Shown here: in pieces, positions 9,888-17,758 of the stretch | Layout of the letters: each line of letters starts with the position of its first letter | Numbering within the stretch: the stretch's first letter is position 1 | DNA from: Clostridia bacterium | GTDB taxonomy: Bacteria; Bacillota; Clostridia; Christensenellales; Borkfalkiaceae | Length of the DNA stretch: 45,058 bases | Direction: 5' to 3' | Assembly (NCBI GenBank): GCA_017463425.1 | Contig: JAFTPE010000005.1 | Coordinates: 1-45,058 of the forward strand | Made by a program: the position numbers and the translations under genes | Notes under the pieces: model-generated | The model's database searches: none | Seen by the model: the letters and a program-made list of their open reading frames with translations, nothing else | What the model was told of the DNA's origin: nothing

Positions 9888-10045
9888 ATAACCACCTTTG
9901 GTTTTTTGTTTTTCTGTTAAGAATGAGCAACGGCTTGAAAAATCGAGAAAAGCCTTTCCCAGCTTTCAAAACATTGCGCTTATACTATTTTAATACAAAA
10001 TCAATTTATTGGCAAGCGTTTATGACGGTAATTGAAAGAAAAAGT

Positions 10046-10075
10046 TTGATAATTTTGAAAAATTTTGCTTATAAT
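10046..10075 (+). promoter_or_regulatory. Promoter of the TSUP pair
   Basis: TTGATA, 18-nt spacer, TATAAT, about 20 nt before the first TSUP start. Confidence 0.6.
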
Positions 10076-10097
10076 ATAGTGTAAAGAGGGAAATTGC

Positions 10098-10472
10098 ATG
10101 GAACAAATGGAAAAAATCGGAACGAAAAACGTAAAACGGGCGGTTTGCGGTACAATCGTCGGGGCGGCAAACAGTTTGTTTGGCGGTGGCGGCGGTATGA
10201 TAGCCGTGCCGTTGCTCAAAAAGACGGGGTTGGAAGAAAAACGAGCGCACGCGACGGCGATTTTGGTGATTTTGCCCGTTTCGCTGTTTTCCTTTTTGTT
10301 CTATTTTTTTCGTGGTTTGTACGATTTTTCGGTGTTGATTCCAACGGCGTTGGGGGTAACGCTTGGCGGTGTCGTCGGGGCGAGATTGCTTGGAAAAATG
10401 CCCGTGACAGCGGTGAATTTGGCGTTCGCATTTTTACAGCTCGCCGCAGGCGCATTTTTATTTTTCTTTTAA
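10098..10472 (+). CDS. Half-size TSUP (TauE/SafE) membrane protein, first of a pair
   Basis: 124 residues with about four hydrophobic helices and the family's glycine-rich signature ANSLFGGGGGMIAVPLL at ~24-40. Full-length TSUP transporters contain two such repeats in ~250 residues and move sulfite, sulfonates or other organic anions across the membrane. Here each repeat is a separate gene, so the functional unit is probably a heteromer with the next gene. The SD AGAGGG lies 8 nt before the ATG. The substrate is unknown. Confidence 0.8.
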   Translation: MEQMEKIGTKNVKRAVCGTIVGAANSLFGGGGGMIAVPLLKKTGLEEKRAHATAILVILPVSLFSFLFYFFRGLYDFSVLIPTALGVTLGGVVGARLLGKMPVTAVNLAFAFLQLAAGAFLFFF

Positions 10473-10593
10473 TAAGAGTCTTTTAATAAGAGTTTGTTCG
10501 TATGCCAACACAGCGCGCAATGTATGGAGCGAATGTGAAAATTTACGAAAACGCAGTTTCCAATGCGCCTAATCAACAACGCGTTGCCTACAT

Positions 10594-10965
10594 ATGTCTT
10601 TTTATTTATATCTTGTATTGGGTTTTTTAGGCGGGATTCCCGCAGGTATGGGTATGGGTGGCGGAACGGTTACCATTCCGCTGCTCGTCTTGGTTGGCGG
10701 CGTGGAGCAAAAAATTGCACAATGCGCCAATTTGTTTTCCTTTTTACCTATGAGCGTAGGGGCGTTAAAAATGCATGCGGACAACGGATTGCTTGATACG
10801 CAAGGAATATGGTGGGTGATTGTTCCGGCGTTGTTGTTGTCGGCAATTGGCGCGACGTTGGCAAGCGTGTTGCCGTCGGACATTTTACGTCGGGCGTTCG
10901 GTGCGTTTTTGATTGGATTGTCCTGTTTTGGGTTTTATCGTACGTTGCAGGAAAAGAAAGCATAA
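10594..10965 (+). CDS. Half-size TSUP (TauE/SafE) membrane protein, second of a pair
   Basis: 123 residues, again about four helices, with the matching signature GIPAGMGMGGGTVTIPLLVL at ~15-34. It is the second repeat of a TSUP transporter, encoded 121 nt downstream of the first half in the same orientation. The gap contains a tandem TTTTAATAAGAGT duplication. No strong SD is visible at this ATG. A terminator follows, so the two genes form a closed unit. Confidence 0.8.
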   Translation: MSFYLYLVLGFLGGIPAGMGMGGGTVTIPLLVLVGGVEQKIAQCANLFSFLPMSVGALKMHADNGLLDTQGIWWVIVPALLLSAIGATLASVLPSDILRRAFGAFLIGLSCFGFYRTLQEKKA

Positions 10966-10985
10966 ATTGATGAAAAATTGGGAAT

Positions 10986-11026
10986 AATCGGAAGAACGGG
11001 AATGGAACGTTTTTCCGATTTTTTCA
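10986..11026 (+). terminator. Terminator after the TSUP pair
   Basis: The stem TCGGAA-GAACG pairs with CGTT-TTTCCGA and is followed by a T-run. Confidence 0.75.
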
Positions 11027-11327
11027 TTTTTTTAGAATAAAAATAGGGCTTATTTCTTGTCAATTCGCACAAAAAAAAGACAAAAAATATCGAAAATGAA
11101 CAAAAGTGTAAAAAATGTTAAAAAATTTTTCAAAAGGGTATTTACAAATCGGGATTTATGGGGTAAACTATGGGAAAAAATTTAACTAAGCAACGTGGGG
11201 ATTCGACGAAAAACGTCGACGCAGCACGGTCCTTGAAGAAACGAAAACGTAGAGATAAATAAATTATTAAGAAACGACGACACGGGCGCTGGGACGGCTT
11301 TGCGCAAAGAAAAATAGAGGTAGAGAA
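11027..11327 (+). promoter_or_regulatory. A/T-rich leader region upstream of ppx/gppA with a candidate promoter
   Basis: This 300-nt gap holds TTTACA (11141-11146), a 17-nt spacer and TAAACT (11164-11169), a plausible promoter. The ~150-nt leader that follows contains a small hairpin (TCGACG-AAAAA-CGTCGA). I see no recognised riboswitch. Confidence 0.45.
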
Positions 11328-12839
11328 GTGGAAAAAATTGGTATTATCGACTTGGGTTCTAACACGGCACGGCTTTTGATTGTGGATATGTTCACCGATG
11401 GACATTATATGGTGGTGGACGAGCTGAAAGAAAGCGTGCGTTTGGGACAGGATATGGACAGAGATGGGTTTTTGAAACCACAGCGAATTGCAGAAACGAT
11501 TAAAACCTTGAAAATGTTTAAAAGGTTGTGCGACGCAAGAGGCGTGGAAAGAATTATCGCAGTAGGTACGGCGGCGGTGCGTCGGGCAAAGAATCAACGT
11601 TCGTTTTTGGACGAGATTCAAGTGAGTTGCAACATCACCATTCGCGTATTGTCCGAGGAAGAAGAAGCGTTGCTTGTATATCGCGGCGTCATCAACACGA
11701 TGGACATGCCCAAAGGCTTGATTTTGGAAATTGGCGGCGGCAGTACGAAGATTATTTATTATAACAGAAGAAACGTATTGAATTATGCCTCTTTGCCGTT
11801 TGGCGCGGTAACGTTGACGGATTTGTTCGCCAGCGACGCTACGCCTGAGGCTGCAACCAAACACGTGGAAGAATTTTTCACCGAACAGATGAAAAAATTG
11901 CCTTGGCTGAAAGAAATCGATCCCGAAGTGCCTATGATTGGCGTAGGTGGGTCGTTCCGTAACTTGTTCAAAATCAGTCGGTTGGTAAGAAAATACCCTT
12001 TGGATATGGCGCACAACTATAAAATCACGACGGAAGATTTTACGAGCATCTACGACATGGTACGCGTATTAGACGTGGACAAGCGTAAAAAAATCAAAGG
12101 GCTTTCGCCTGCGCGCGCGGACATTATGCCTGCGGCAATGGGGATTATGAAAGCGTTTACTTCCTATTTGAATATTGAGATGTTCACAATCGGTTCGGGT
12201 GGATTGCGTGAAGGCTTGATGGTAAATCAAGCGTTGCCGATTACGACGGAAAAACCCATTTCCGACGTATTGACGTATTCGTTGGATAGATTGATTAAAT
12301 ACCACGGTTGCGATCCCAAACATATCGAACACGTGTTGGTGTTGTCCGTACAGCTGTTTAAACAGCTCCGTGTATTGCACAAATTTTCCCGTCAGTATTT
12401 GAAGGTGTTGAAAATTGCGGCGTTCTTGCACGATTGCGGTGAACGTATGAAATATTACAATCACGCAAGACATAGCTGTTATATGATTTTGAATTCAGCC
12501 ATTTATGGGGCTACGCACAGAGAAATCGTGTTGGCGGCGTTTGTGGCGGGTTGTCATAACCGCGAAGATATTCCTCTTGGCGAATGGCAAAAATACAAGG
12601 ATATCGTAACGGAAGAAGACCTTGACGCTGTGAAAAAATTGGGCGTATTGTTGCGTATTGCGGAGAGTTTGGATAGAACGCATTGCGGTATGGTAACGGG
12701 TTTGAATTGCGACGTTTTGGGCGATTCGGTTATTATGAAAACCATCGTTACAGGCGACGCGGCGTTAGAGATTCGCGATGCAAGCGCGTCGAATCCCGAA
12801 TTTAAAAAGACGTTCCGTAAAAATTTGGAAATTTTGTAA
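11328..12839 (+). CDS. Ppx/GppA-family phosphatase with a C-terminal HD-type domain
   Basis: An exopolyphosphatase / pppGpp phosphohydrolase family protein (503 residues). The actin-like fold begins with the phosphate-1 motif IIDLGSNTARLLI (~5-17), and the second phosphate loop is LEIGGGSTKI (~137-146). The C-terminal part (from ~310) carries an HD-type helical domain including FLHDCGERM and ARHSCYMI near 375-400. The family hydrolyses polyphosphate and/or pppGpp, linking it to the stringent response; sequence alone does not decide which. GTG is chosen as start because an AGAGG SD sits just upstream and the actin-like motif begins at once. A terminator separates it from maf. Confidence 0.88.
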   Translation: MEKIGIIDLGSNTARLLIVDMFTDGHYMVVDELKESVRLGQDMDRDGFLKPQRIAETIKTLKMFKRLCDARGVERIIAVGTAAVRRAKNQRSFLDEIQVSCNITIRVLSEEEEALLVYRGVINTMDMPKGLILEIGGGSTKIIYYNRRNVLNYASLPFGAVTLTDLFASDATPEAATKHVEEFFTEQMKKLPWLKEIDPEVPMIGVGGSFRNLFKISRLVRKYPLDMAHNYKITTEDFTSIYDMVRVLDVDKRKKIKGLSPARADIMPAAMGIMKAFTSYLNIEMFTIGSGGLREGLMVNQALPITTEKPISDVLTYSLDRLIKYHGCDPKHIEHVLVLSVQLFKQLRVLHKFSRQYLKVLKIAAFLHDCGERMKYYNHARHSCYMILNSAIYGATHREIVLAAFVAGCHNREDIPLGEWQKYKDIVTEEDLDAVKKLGVLLRIAESLDRTHCGMVTGLNCDVLGDSVIMKTIVTGDAALEIRDASASNPEFKKTFRKNLEIL

Positions 12840-12850
12840 TCGAATAGAGG

Positions 12851-12889
12851 CAAGCCGCGCCGATAGGTCGGGGCGGCTTGTTGTTTTTT
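12851..12889 (+). terminator. Terminator between ppx/gppA and maf
   Basis: CAAGCCGC pairs perfectly with GCGGCTTG and is followed by a T-rich run that ends only 7 nt before the maf ATG. Confidence 0.8.
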
Positions 12890-12895
12890 GGCGGT

Positions 12896-13471
12896 ATGGA
12901 TTGGATTTTGGCAAGCGCGTCGCCACGGCGCAAGGAATTGTTGGCGGAAATTGTACAGGCGTTTGAAATTATACCTGCAACGGGTGAAGAAATCGTTGAC
13001 GGCAATTTGACTCCTGCAGAATTGGTGAAAAGTTTGGCTCGACAAAAGGCAAACGAAGTTGCGCAAAGGCAAGAGGCGGTGGGAAAAGCCGTGCTTGGCG
13101 CGGATACGGTGGTTGCGCTTGGGAATGAAGTGTTGGGAAAGCCTAAAGATAAAGACGAGGCGTTTCGTATGTTGTCCGCTTTGTCGGGGAAAACGCACGA
13201 AGTGTATACGGGCGTTTGCATATCGTATCCAACGGCTGACGGAGTGAGAAAAGAAATGGTGGCGGCGGCGTGTACCAAAGTGCGGTTTTTTACGTTGACA
13301 AGCGCGCAAATTCGCGCGTATATCGCTACGGGTTCGCCTATGGATAAAGCCGGGGCGTACGGGATTCAGGACGGCGGTTTGGTTGAGGAAATTGACGGCA
13401 GTTTTTCCAACGTTGTAGGATTGCCCGTAGAATTGTGTAAACAGATGATACGGGAAATAGAGAATAGATAA
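12896..13471 (+). CDS. maf: Maf-family nucleotide pyrophosphatase
   Basis: A house-cleaning NTP pyrophosphatase (191 residues) that hydrolyses non-canonical or certain canonical pyrimidine nucleotides. It opens with ILASASPRRKELL, the Maf phosphate-binding signature, and continues with the conserved GADTVVAL (~68), GKPKDKDEA (~82), SGKTHEVYTG (~98) and the DKAGAYGIQ segment (~150). The ATG is chosen because it places the signature four residues from the N-terminus. Upstream alternative starts fall inside the terminator T-run. The start lies directly behind that terminator, so expression may depend on read-through or an unseen promoter. Confidence 0.9.
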   Translation: MDWILASASPRRKELLAEIVQAFEIIPATGEEIVDGNLTPAELVKSLARQKANEVAQRQEAVGKAVLGADTVVALGNEVLGKPKDKDEAFRMLSALSGKTHEVYTGVCISYPTADGVRKEMVAAACTKVRFFTLTSAQIRAYIATGSPMDKAGAYGIQDGGLVEEIDGSFSNVVGLPVELCKQMIREIENR

Positions 13472-13487
13472 AAAATACGGATAGAAT

Positions 13488-13540
13488 AAACGCGTACACG
13501 GTAGGTCTGTTTTGAAAAACGGGCAGGGCAGGTATGCGAC
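13488..13540 (-). repeat. Inverted copy of the TACGCGTTGAA repeat
   Basis: Read on the minus strand, the left half is CCTACCGTGTACGCGTTTAT, nearly identical to the first half of the element at 3921. A looser CAGGTATGCG copy follows on the plus strand. It lies between maf and the mreB-like gene. Confidence 0.5.
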
Positions 13541-13566
13541 GAAAGAAAAGCGAAGGGGATACGGAT

Positions 13567-14577
13567 ATGATAAAACTTGCGATTGATCTCGGCTCGTCAA
13601 TGACGAAGATATACCGCGCGGACACCAACAACGGCGTGGTGTTGGCGGAGCCGTCCTGTGTGGCGGTTGCCGGCGAGGGCGACGAACGGGAGATAAAGGC
13701 GATTGGGAAAGAGGCGAAAAACCTGATTGGCAAAACCGCAGAGGTTACCAATATTCTCTATCCCGTGTACGAGGGTGAAATCGTTGACGTGCCTTTGGCG
13801 GTGAGTATGTTGAAAGAATTTCTTGCGCGTATCGGCGTGAAAGGGAGTTTGACTCGTCGAGCGCAGGTGTTGTTCAGCGTGCCTTGCGGTATCGGTGAAA
13901 CGACGCTTATGGCATACAAAGCGTTGGCAGAAGAATGTGATTTGAAAAAAGTGTGGTACGTAGAACAGCCGTATTTGGCGGCGTTTGGCGCAGGCGCGGT
14001 AATCGAAGGCGACCCGATTTTCTGTTTGGATATTGGCGGCGGCGTATCCAATGCTGCGGTGGTGTCTATCGACGGATTGGTTGCCGGTATTTCTATGAAC
14101 GTCGGCGGTAATAATATGGACGCAAACATCATTACGCGCGTTTCTAATAAATATAAATTGTTGATTGGTACGTTGACGGCGGAAAAAATCAAAAACGAAA
14201 TCGGAACGTTGGCGCCCGTTGCGCGTGGTTCGCGGGTGGCGTCGGGAAGGTCGATGGAAACCTGTCAACCGACTTCGGTTTCCGTAGAGGCGGAGGACGT
14301 TACCGAAGATATTCGCGTATATATAAAGAAAGTTGTGGAATACGCAACGACGGTATTGTGGAAGTTGCCGGCGGAAGTTGCCGCAACGGTGCATAGAAAT
14401 GGCGTGTATTTGTCGGGTGGCGTTATGCAAATCCCTGCCGTGGCGCAATATATCGGCGCGCAGCTCGGTATGAGATATCGCGTCTGTGAAGAACCACAGT
14501 ATACGACGGTACTCGGCGGAGGAATGTTGCTACGAGAACGTGAATTATTGAATCGCTTTGCCATAAAAGAACGCTAA
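13567..14577 (+). CDS. MreB/ParM-like actin-fold ATPase
   Basis: 336 residues of the actin/Hsp70 superfamily. Phosphate-1 (LAIDLGSSMTKIYR) opens the protein, phosphate-2 is CLDIGGGVSNAAVV at ~155, and the adenosine motif is YLSGGVMQIP at ~280. The closest pattern is MreB-like, which forms filaments guiding cell-wall synthesis, but the gene is not beside mreCD, so it could be an Mbl-type paralogue or another cytoskeletal ATPase. The ATG chosen has the SD-like GAAGGGGA 6 nt upstream; an alternative ATG at 13534 would add 11 charged residues before the fold. A strong terminator follows. Confidence 0.8.
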   Translation: MIKLAIDLGSSMTKIYRADTNNGVVLAEPSCVAVAGEGDEREIKAIGKEAKNLIGKTAEVTNILYPVYEGEIVDVPLAVSMLKEFLARIGVKGSLTRRAQVLFSVPCGIGETTLMAYKALAEECDLKKVWYVEQPYLAAFGAGAVIEGDPIFCLDIGGGVSNAAVVSIDGLVAGISMNVGGNNMDANIITRVSNKYKLLIGTLTAEKIKNEIGTLAPVARGSRVASGRSMETCQPTSVSVEAEDVTEDIRVYIKKVVEYATTVLWKLPAEVAATVHRNGVYLSGGVMQIPAVAQYIGAQLGMRYRVCEEPQYTTVLGGGMLLRERELLNRFAIKER

Positions 14578-14605
14578 AAAAATAAAAATCGAATCAAAAT
14601 ATAGG

Positions 14606-14645
14606 ATTTTTCGGGAAATCAAGCGATTTTCCGAAAAATTTTTTT
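14606..14645 (+). terminator. Terminator of the mreB-like gene
   Basis: A 15-bp stem with one wobble pair (ATTTTTCGGGAAATC with GATTTTCCGAAAAAT), loop AAGC, then a T-run. Confidence 0.85.
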
Positions 14646-14730
14646 ATAGCGCAATCCCTTTAAAATAAAGGCGCGCAGGGTTTCTGCAAAAAAAATTTTA
14701 AAATTTTTCAAAATTTTTTTTAAAAAACGC

Positions 14731-14758
14731 TTGACAAATGAAAAATTTGTGCTATAAT
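14731..14758 (+). promoter_or_regulatory. Strong promoter of a non-coding transcript
   Basis: Consensus TTGACA, 16-nt spacer and consensus TATAAT. It is followed by a ~545-nt unit ending in a terminator with no recognisable gene. Confidence 0.75.
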
Positions 14759-14916
14759 AGAAGTACAAAAAGAAAGAACGAAACAAAAAATGTTTCAACC
14801 TTTCAAATGCAAGTTGAGGAAAAACCAATGCACTAAGTTTTATACAGTCGATAGGATTCGACAAAAGGGTTGCAAGTGGCAACGAAAAATCTAAGTGAAG
14901 GAGGGTACGAAAAGCG

Positions 14917-14964
14917 ATGATTCCTTACACAGTAGACGAGGTAACTTTTTACACCAAGAAATAA
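14917..14964 (+). CDS. Possible 15-residue peptide inside the structured RNA
   Basis: MIPYTVDEVTFYTKK is preceded by GAAGGAGGG with an 11-nt spacer. The SD-like block is itself part of the repeated RNA motif, so this may be structure rather than translation. Unit 2 has a related frame. Confidence 0.25.
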   Translation: MIPYTVDEVTFYTKK

Positions 14965-15072
14965 GTAGTTGAGGGAGAACCAATGAACAAGTAACGTTAC
15001 CGAAGTTGTTCGGCGAGGGTCGTAGGGATACGACAAAAAATAGTCTAAGTGTTAAAGGAGGTACGAAAAGGA

Positions 15073-15165
15073 ATGATTACGTTCTATTCGACAAGTAGGT
15101 ACTTTAACAAAAAAGAAATAGAGGAGAATACTCCAATGAACAAGGAAGATACAGAATACAAGTAA
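15073..15165 (+). CDS. Possible 30-residue peptide inside the structured RNA
   Basis: The frame starts MITFYSTSRYFNKKEIEEN and sits in the position of the 15-residue frame of unit 1, with AAAGGAGG 11 nt upstream. It runs on into the partial third unit. No homologue is recognised. Low confidence. Confidence 0.25.
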   Translation: MITFYSTSRYFNKKEIEENTPMNKEDTEYK

Positions 15166-15278
15166 ATATATTCGTAATAAGAGAGCGAGGTCAACCTCGC
15201 AACTGAAAGTATGTTCAAAAAGAAACGAATAGGAAACAAATGTGTATTCTTAAAATTGAATAGCAAATAAGCAAAATA

Positions 15279-15310
15279 TATCCCCTGCAAAGACGCAGGG
15301 GATAATTTTT
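15279..15310 (+). terminator. Terminator of the structured RNA
   Basis: A perfect 10-bp stem (TATCCCCTGC with GCAGGGGATA), six-base loop, then ATTTTT. Confidence 0.88.
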
Positions 15311-15325
15311 GAGTTTAGACAAAGA

Positions 15326-15440
15326 TAATCGCCTCAGAATTTTGCAATTCCAAGGCGACTACCTAATATGATAAGGGGGAAAATGATGAGCTGATTTACG
15401 TGGTTGCGTATGTGATTTGTTCCGCAACCGATTTACAAAT
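15326..15440 (+). other. Second block of hairpins downstream of the RNA terminator
   Basis: TCGCCT/AGGCGA (15329-15358, with an inner GAATT-TTGC-AATTC stem) and GGTTGCG/CGCAACC (15402-15429) flank an AAGGGGGAAA-ATGATGAGCTGA mini-frame of three codons. No promoter is seen. It may be a read-through extension of the preceding RNA or a separate element. Confidence 0.35.
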
Positions 15441-15623
15441 ATATTATACCGTATTCGACAAAAAAAGTAAATAAAACGAAATAAAATTTTTTTAAAAATT
15501 TATTCTGTTAAAAAACGAACATTTTCTGTTTGATTTGATATATTTTTTCAAAACAAAATGGAGAAATGCCTCAAAAACGAAGAAAAAAGTGAAGAAGAGG
15601 AGGGGAATTATTTTGATTAGCAC

Positions 15624-15652
15624 TTGACAAAATTTAAAATAAATGATATAAT
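15624..15652 (+). promoter_or_regulatory. Promoter of the small zinc-ribbon lipoprotein
   Basis: Consensus TTGACA, 17-nt spacer, TATAAT, 35 nt upstream of the start. Confidence 0.75.
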
Positions 15653-15687
15653 AGTAATACAATAAAAAGTTTGGAGGATTTTTATTT

Positions 15688-15891
15688 ATGAAAAAAGTAC
15701 TTTGTTTATTATTGGCTTTAACGGCTGTTTGCTGTTTTGCAGGTTGTACGGACGGTAAATGCGACGAATGTAAAACGGAGAAAAACGTAGAAGTGTACGA
15801 AGACCTTGACGGAAAAGAATATTGCCCGTCTTGCGCGGCAGAAGCTGCTTTACATAAAGGTATCGACAACCTTTTCGGCGATAAAGACTAA
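15688..15891 (+). CDS. Small zinc-ribbon-like lipoprotein
   Basis: 67 residues of unknown function. A signal peptide (MKKVLCLLLALTAVCCFAGC) ends in the lipobox FAGC, leaving a ~48-residue mature lipoprotein. The mature part carries two Cys pairs, CDEC and CPSC, about 22 residues apart, which is a zinc-ribbon or rubredoxin-like layout. The SD GGAGG lies 10 nt before the ATG. It is flanked by its own promoter and terminator, so it is monocistronic. The Cys pairs recall those of the 929-residue lipoprotein at 32349, though no close homology is evident. Confidence 0.7.
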   Translation: MKKVLCLLLALTAVCCFAGCTDGKCDECKTEKNVEVYEDLDGKEYCPSCAAEAALHKGIDNLFGDKD

Positions 15892-15906
15892 GAATTAATA
15901 AAACAA

Positions 15907-15938
15907 AAACGGGCGCGGCGGTTGTCGCGCCCGTTTTT
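15907..15938 (+). terminator. Terminator of the small lipoprotein gene
   Basis: An 11-bp stem AAACGGGCGCG/CGCGCCCGTTT followed by T-rich sequence. Confidence 0.85.
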
Positions 15939-15949
15939 CGCTTTCCTGT

Positions 15950-16005
15950 AAGGCAGGTACGCGTTGAATGAAAAAACAAGCCTACCAGGTACGAGGTGAA
16001 TTATA
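15950..16005 (+). repeat. Paired TACGCGTTGAA repeat
   Basis: GGCAGGTACGCGTTGAAT is followed by AACAAGCCTACCAGGTACGA and GGTGAATTATA, the same two-part element as at 3921. Confidence 0.55.
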
Positions 16006-16082
16006 AGATAAATGCTGTTGCAATGCGCAAAAGAGGTTATCAAAATATTATTGGTAAAGCTATTTTAAAAGGAGCTGATTTT

Positions 16083-16283
16083 ATGAAATTTTGCGAAAGA
16101 TTGAGATGGATACGGTTGGAAAATAATATGACGCAGAAAGAGGTGTATGAAAAATTGGGGTTGTCGCCCAACGGGTATGCGAGTTATGAACAAGGCCGTA
16201 CTGAACCGAGCATTGCCACGTTGATAAAATTGTGCGAACTGTTTGACGTTAGCGCCGATTATTTATTGGGATTAAAAGATTGA
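16083..16283 (+). CDS. Xre/Cro-type helix-turn-helix regulator
   Basis: A 66-residue single-domain DNA-binding protein. The five-helix HTH_3 pattern is clear: RLRWIRLENNMTQKEVYEKL, then SPNGYASYEQGRTEPS, then LCELFDVSADYLLGL. It has no effector domain. The ATG is chosen because AAAGGAG lies 9 nt upstream; a longer frame would lack an SD. Its target is unknown; it is convergent with glyQS and shares a terminator with it. Confidence 0.88.
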   Translation: MKFCERLRWIRLENNMTQKEVYEKLGLSPNGYASYEQGRTEPSIATLIKLCELFDVSADYLLGLKD

Positions 16284-16300
16284 TTCAATTTTATATAAAA

Positions 16301-16344
16301 AACGAGCGAAACGCATAAAAAGATACGTTTCGCTCGTTTTATTT
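16301..16344. terminator. Bidirectional terminator between the Xre gene and glyQS
   Basis: A perfect 13-bp stem AACGAGCGAAACG/CGTTTCGCTCGTT with T-rich sequence after it and A-rich sequence before it. Confidence 0.88.
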
Positions 16345-16357
16345 TTTCCTTAACGGA

Positions 16358-17758
16358 TTAGAAATCGATTTTTTCTTCGATATATTTGATTGCGTCTTCC
16401 ACGCTAAGGCGGATTTGTTCCATACTGTCGCGATCGCGAATGGTAACGGTGTTGTCTTCAAGGGTTTGGAAGTCAATCGTTACACAGTAGGGCGTACCGA
16501 TTTCGTCCTGACGGCGATATCGTTTCCCAATCGAACCCGTAACGTCGTAAGTCGTGGGGAATTTTTTCATCATTTTTGCATAGATTTCGTCTGCCTTTTC
16601 GGAAAGATTTTTTTGCAAAGGCAATACGGCGCATTTATAAGGCGCAAGGAAAGGATGCAATCTCAACACGGTACGAACGTCGTTCTTTTCTGCGTCAACC
16701 ACTTCTTCGTCGTATGCGTCGGTAAGGAACGCAAGTACAACGCGGTCTGCGCCGAGCGAGGGTTCGACAACGTAAGGTACGTATCTTTCGTTGGTTACGG
16801 GATCGACGTAATCGATCGTTTTGCCACATTCTTTCGCGTGTTGGGTCAAATCGTAATCCGTTCTGTCCGCTACACCCCAAAGTTCGCCCCAGCCGAATGC
16901 GAATTTATATTCAAAGTCGGTGGTCGCTTTGGAATAGAAACAAAGTTCTTCAGGGGAATGGTCGCGAAGATGTAAATTTTCTTCTTTCATACCCAAGGAA
17001 AGCAACCAATTTTTACAGAAGTCTTTCCAATAGTTGAACCATTCGAGGTCGGTGCCGGGTTGGCAGAAAAATTCGAGTTCCATTTGTTCAAATTCACGTG
17101 TACGGAAAGTAAAGTTGCCGGGCGTGATTTCGTTACGGAACGATTTACCGATTTGGGCGATACCAAACGGCACGCGCATACGCGTAGAACGTTGTACGTT
17201 GGCAAAGTTTACGAAAATACCTTGCGCGGTTTCGGGACGGAGATACACCGTGTTTGCGGAATCTTCCGTTACGCCTTGGAAGGTTTTAAACATAAGGTTA
17301 AATTTACGAATAGAGGTGAAATCGGAATTACCGCAAGCGGGGCAAACGATTTTGTGTTCGTTGATAAACGCCTCCATTGCGTCGTTATCCATAGATTCTA
17401 CCTTTACGTCCAAGCCTTTTTTCGCAACGTACGCCTCAATCAAATTGTCGGCGCGATGACGGGCTTTGCACGATTTACAATCCATCAACGGGTCGGAAAA
17501 TCCGCCCAAGTGCCCCGAGGCTTTCCACGTGCGGGTGTTCATCAAAATTGCGCAGTCCACGCCCGTATTGAGGGGATTTTCCTGGACGAATTTTTTCCAC
17601 CAAGCCTTTTTCACGTTGTTTTTCAATTCTACGCCCAAAGGACCGTAATCCCAAGTATTTGCCAATCCTCCGTAAATTTCGCTGCCAGGGAAGATAAACC
17701 CTCTGTTTTTACAAAGGGATACGAGCTTTTCCATCGTTACTGCTCTTTTGTCTGCCAT
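16358..17758 (-). CDS. glyQS: Glycyl-tRNA synthetase, single-chain dimeric type
   Basis: A class II synthetase (466 residues) that charges tRNA-Gly. It starts with [20 protein letters not shown], typical of the homodimeric enzyme rather than the two-gene GlyQ/GlyS form. Motif 1 is near [16 protein letters not shown], Cys pairs CKSC and CPAC (~95-150) form the zinc-like insertion, motif 2 is FRNEITP...[12 protein letters not shown] (~205-230), motif 3 is [13 protein letters not shown] (~335). The C-terminal anticodon-binding domain occupies the last ~100 residues. The SD AAGGAG is in place. I see no T-box in the upstream gap. Confidence 0.96.
   Translation of the reverse strand: MADKRAVTMEKLVSLCKNRGFIFPGSEIYGGLANTWDYGPLGVELKNNVKKAWWKKFVQENPLNTGVDCAILMNTRTWKASGHLGGFSDPLMDCKSCKARHRADNLIEAYVAKKGLDVKVESMDNDAMEAFINEHKIVCPACGNSDFTSIRKFNLMFKTFQGVTEDSANTVYLRPETAQGIFVNFANVQRSTRMRVPFGIAQIGKSFRNEITPGNFTFRTREFEQMELEFFCQPGTDLEWFNYWKDFCKNWLLSLGMKEENLHLRDHSPEELCFYSKATTDFEYKFAFGWGELWGVADRTDYDLTQHAKECGKTIDYVDPVTNERYVPYVVEPSLGADRVVLAFLTDAYDEEVVDAEKNDVRTVLRLHPFLAPYKCAVLPLQKNLSEKADEIYAKMMKKFPTTYDVTGSIGKRYRRQDEIGTPYCVTIDFQTLEDNTVTIRDRDSMEQIRLSVEDAIKYIEEKIDF

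Larger units (their letters stand above)
14765..15311 (+). ncRNA. Candidate large structured non-coding RNA (~545 nt)
   Basis: A promoter and an intrinsic terminator bound this unit, which has no conventional gene. It contains a tandem ~150-nt repeat (14816-14970 and 14971-15120, with a partial third from 15121). Each repeat holds, in order: GAGG-A-AACCAATG, small hairpins, GGAT(T/A)CGACAAAA, TCTAAGTG, AAGGAGG(G)TACGAAAAG and AATA. Equivalent hairpins differ in sequence but keep pairing: GTCGA/TCGAC in the first, GTCGTA-GGGA-TACGAC in the second. Other stems are GTTGC/GCAAC (14869-14883), CCGAA/TTCGG (15000-15013) and GCGAGG-TCAA-CCTCGC (15185-15200). The size resembles known ornate large RNAs such as ROOL, but I cannot confirm membership. 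Two short reading frames with SD-like sites lie inside and are listed separately. Confidence 0.65.

Noticed and set aside
11170..11262. A 30-residue basic frame (MGKNLTKQRGDSTKNVDAA...) upstream of ppx/gppA.
   Set aside because: Its ATG abuts the -10 of the likely promoter, so the transcript would start inside it. There is no clear SD, and its centre is a hairpin.
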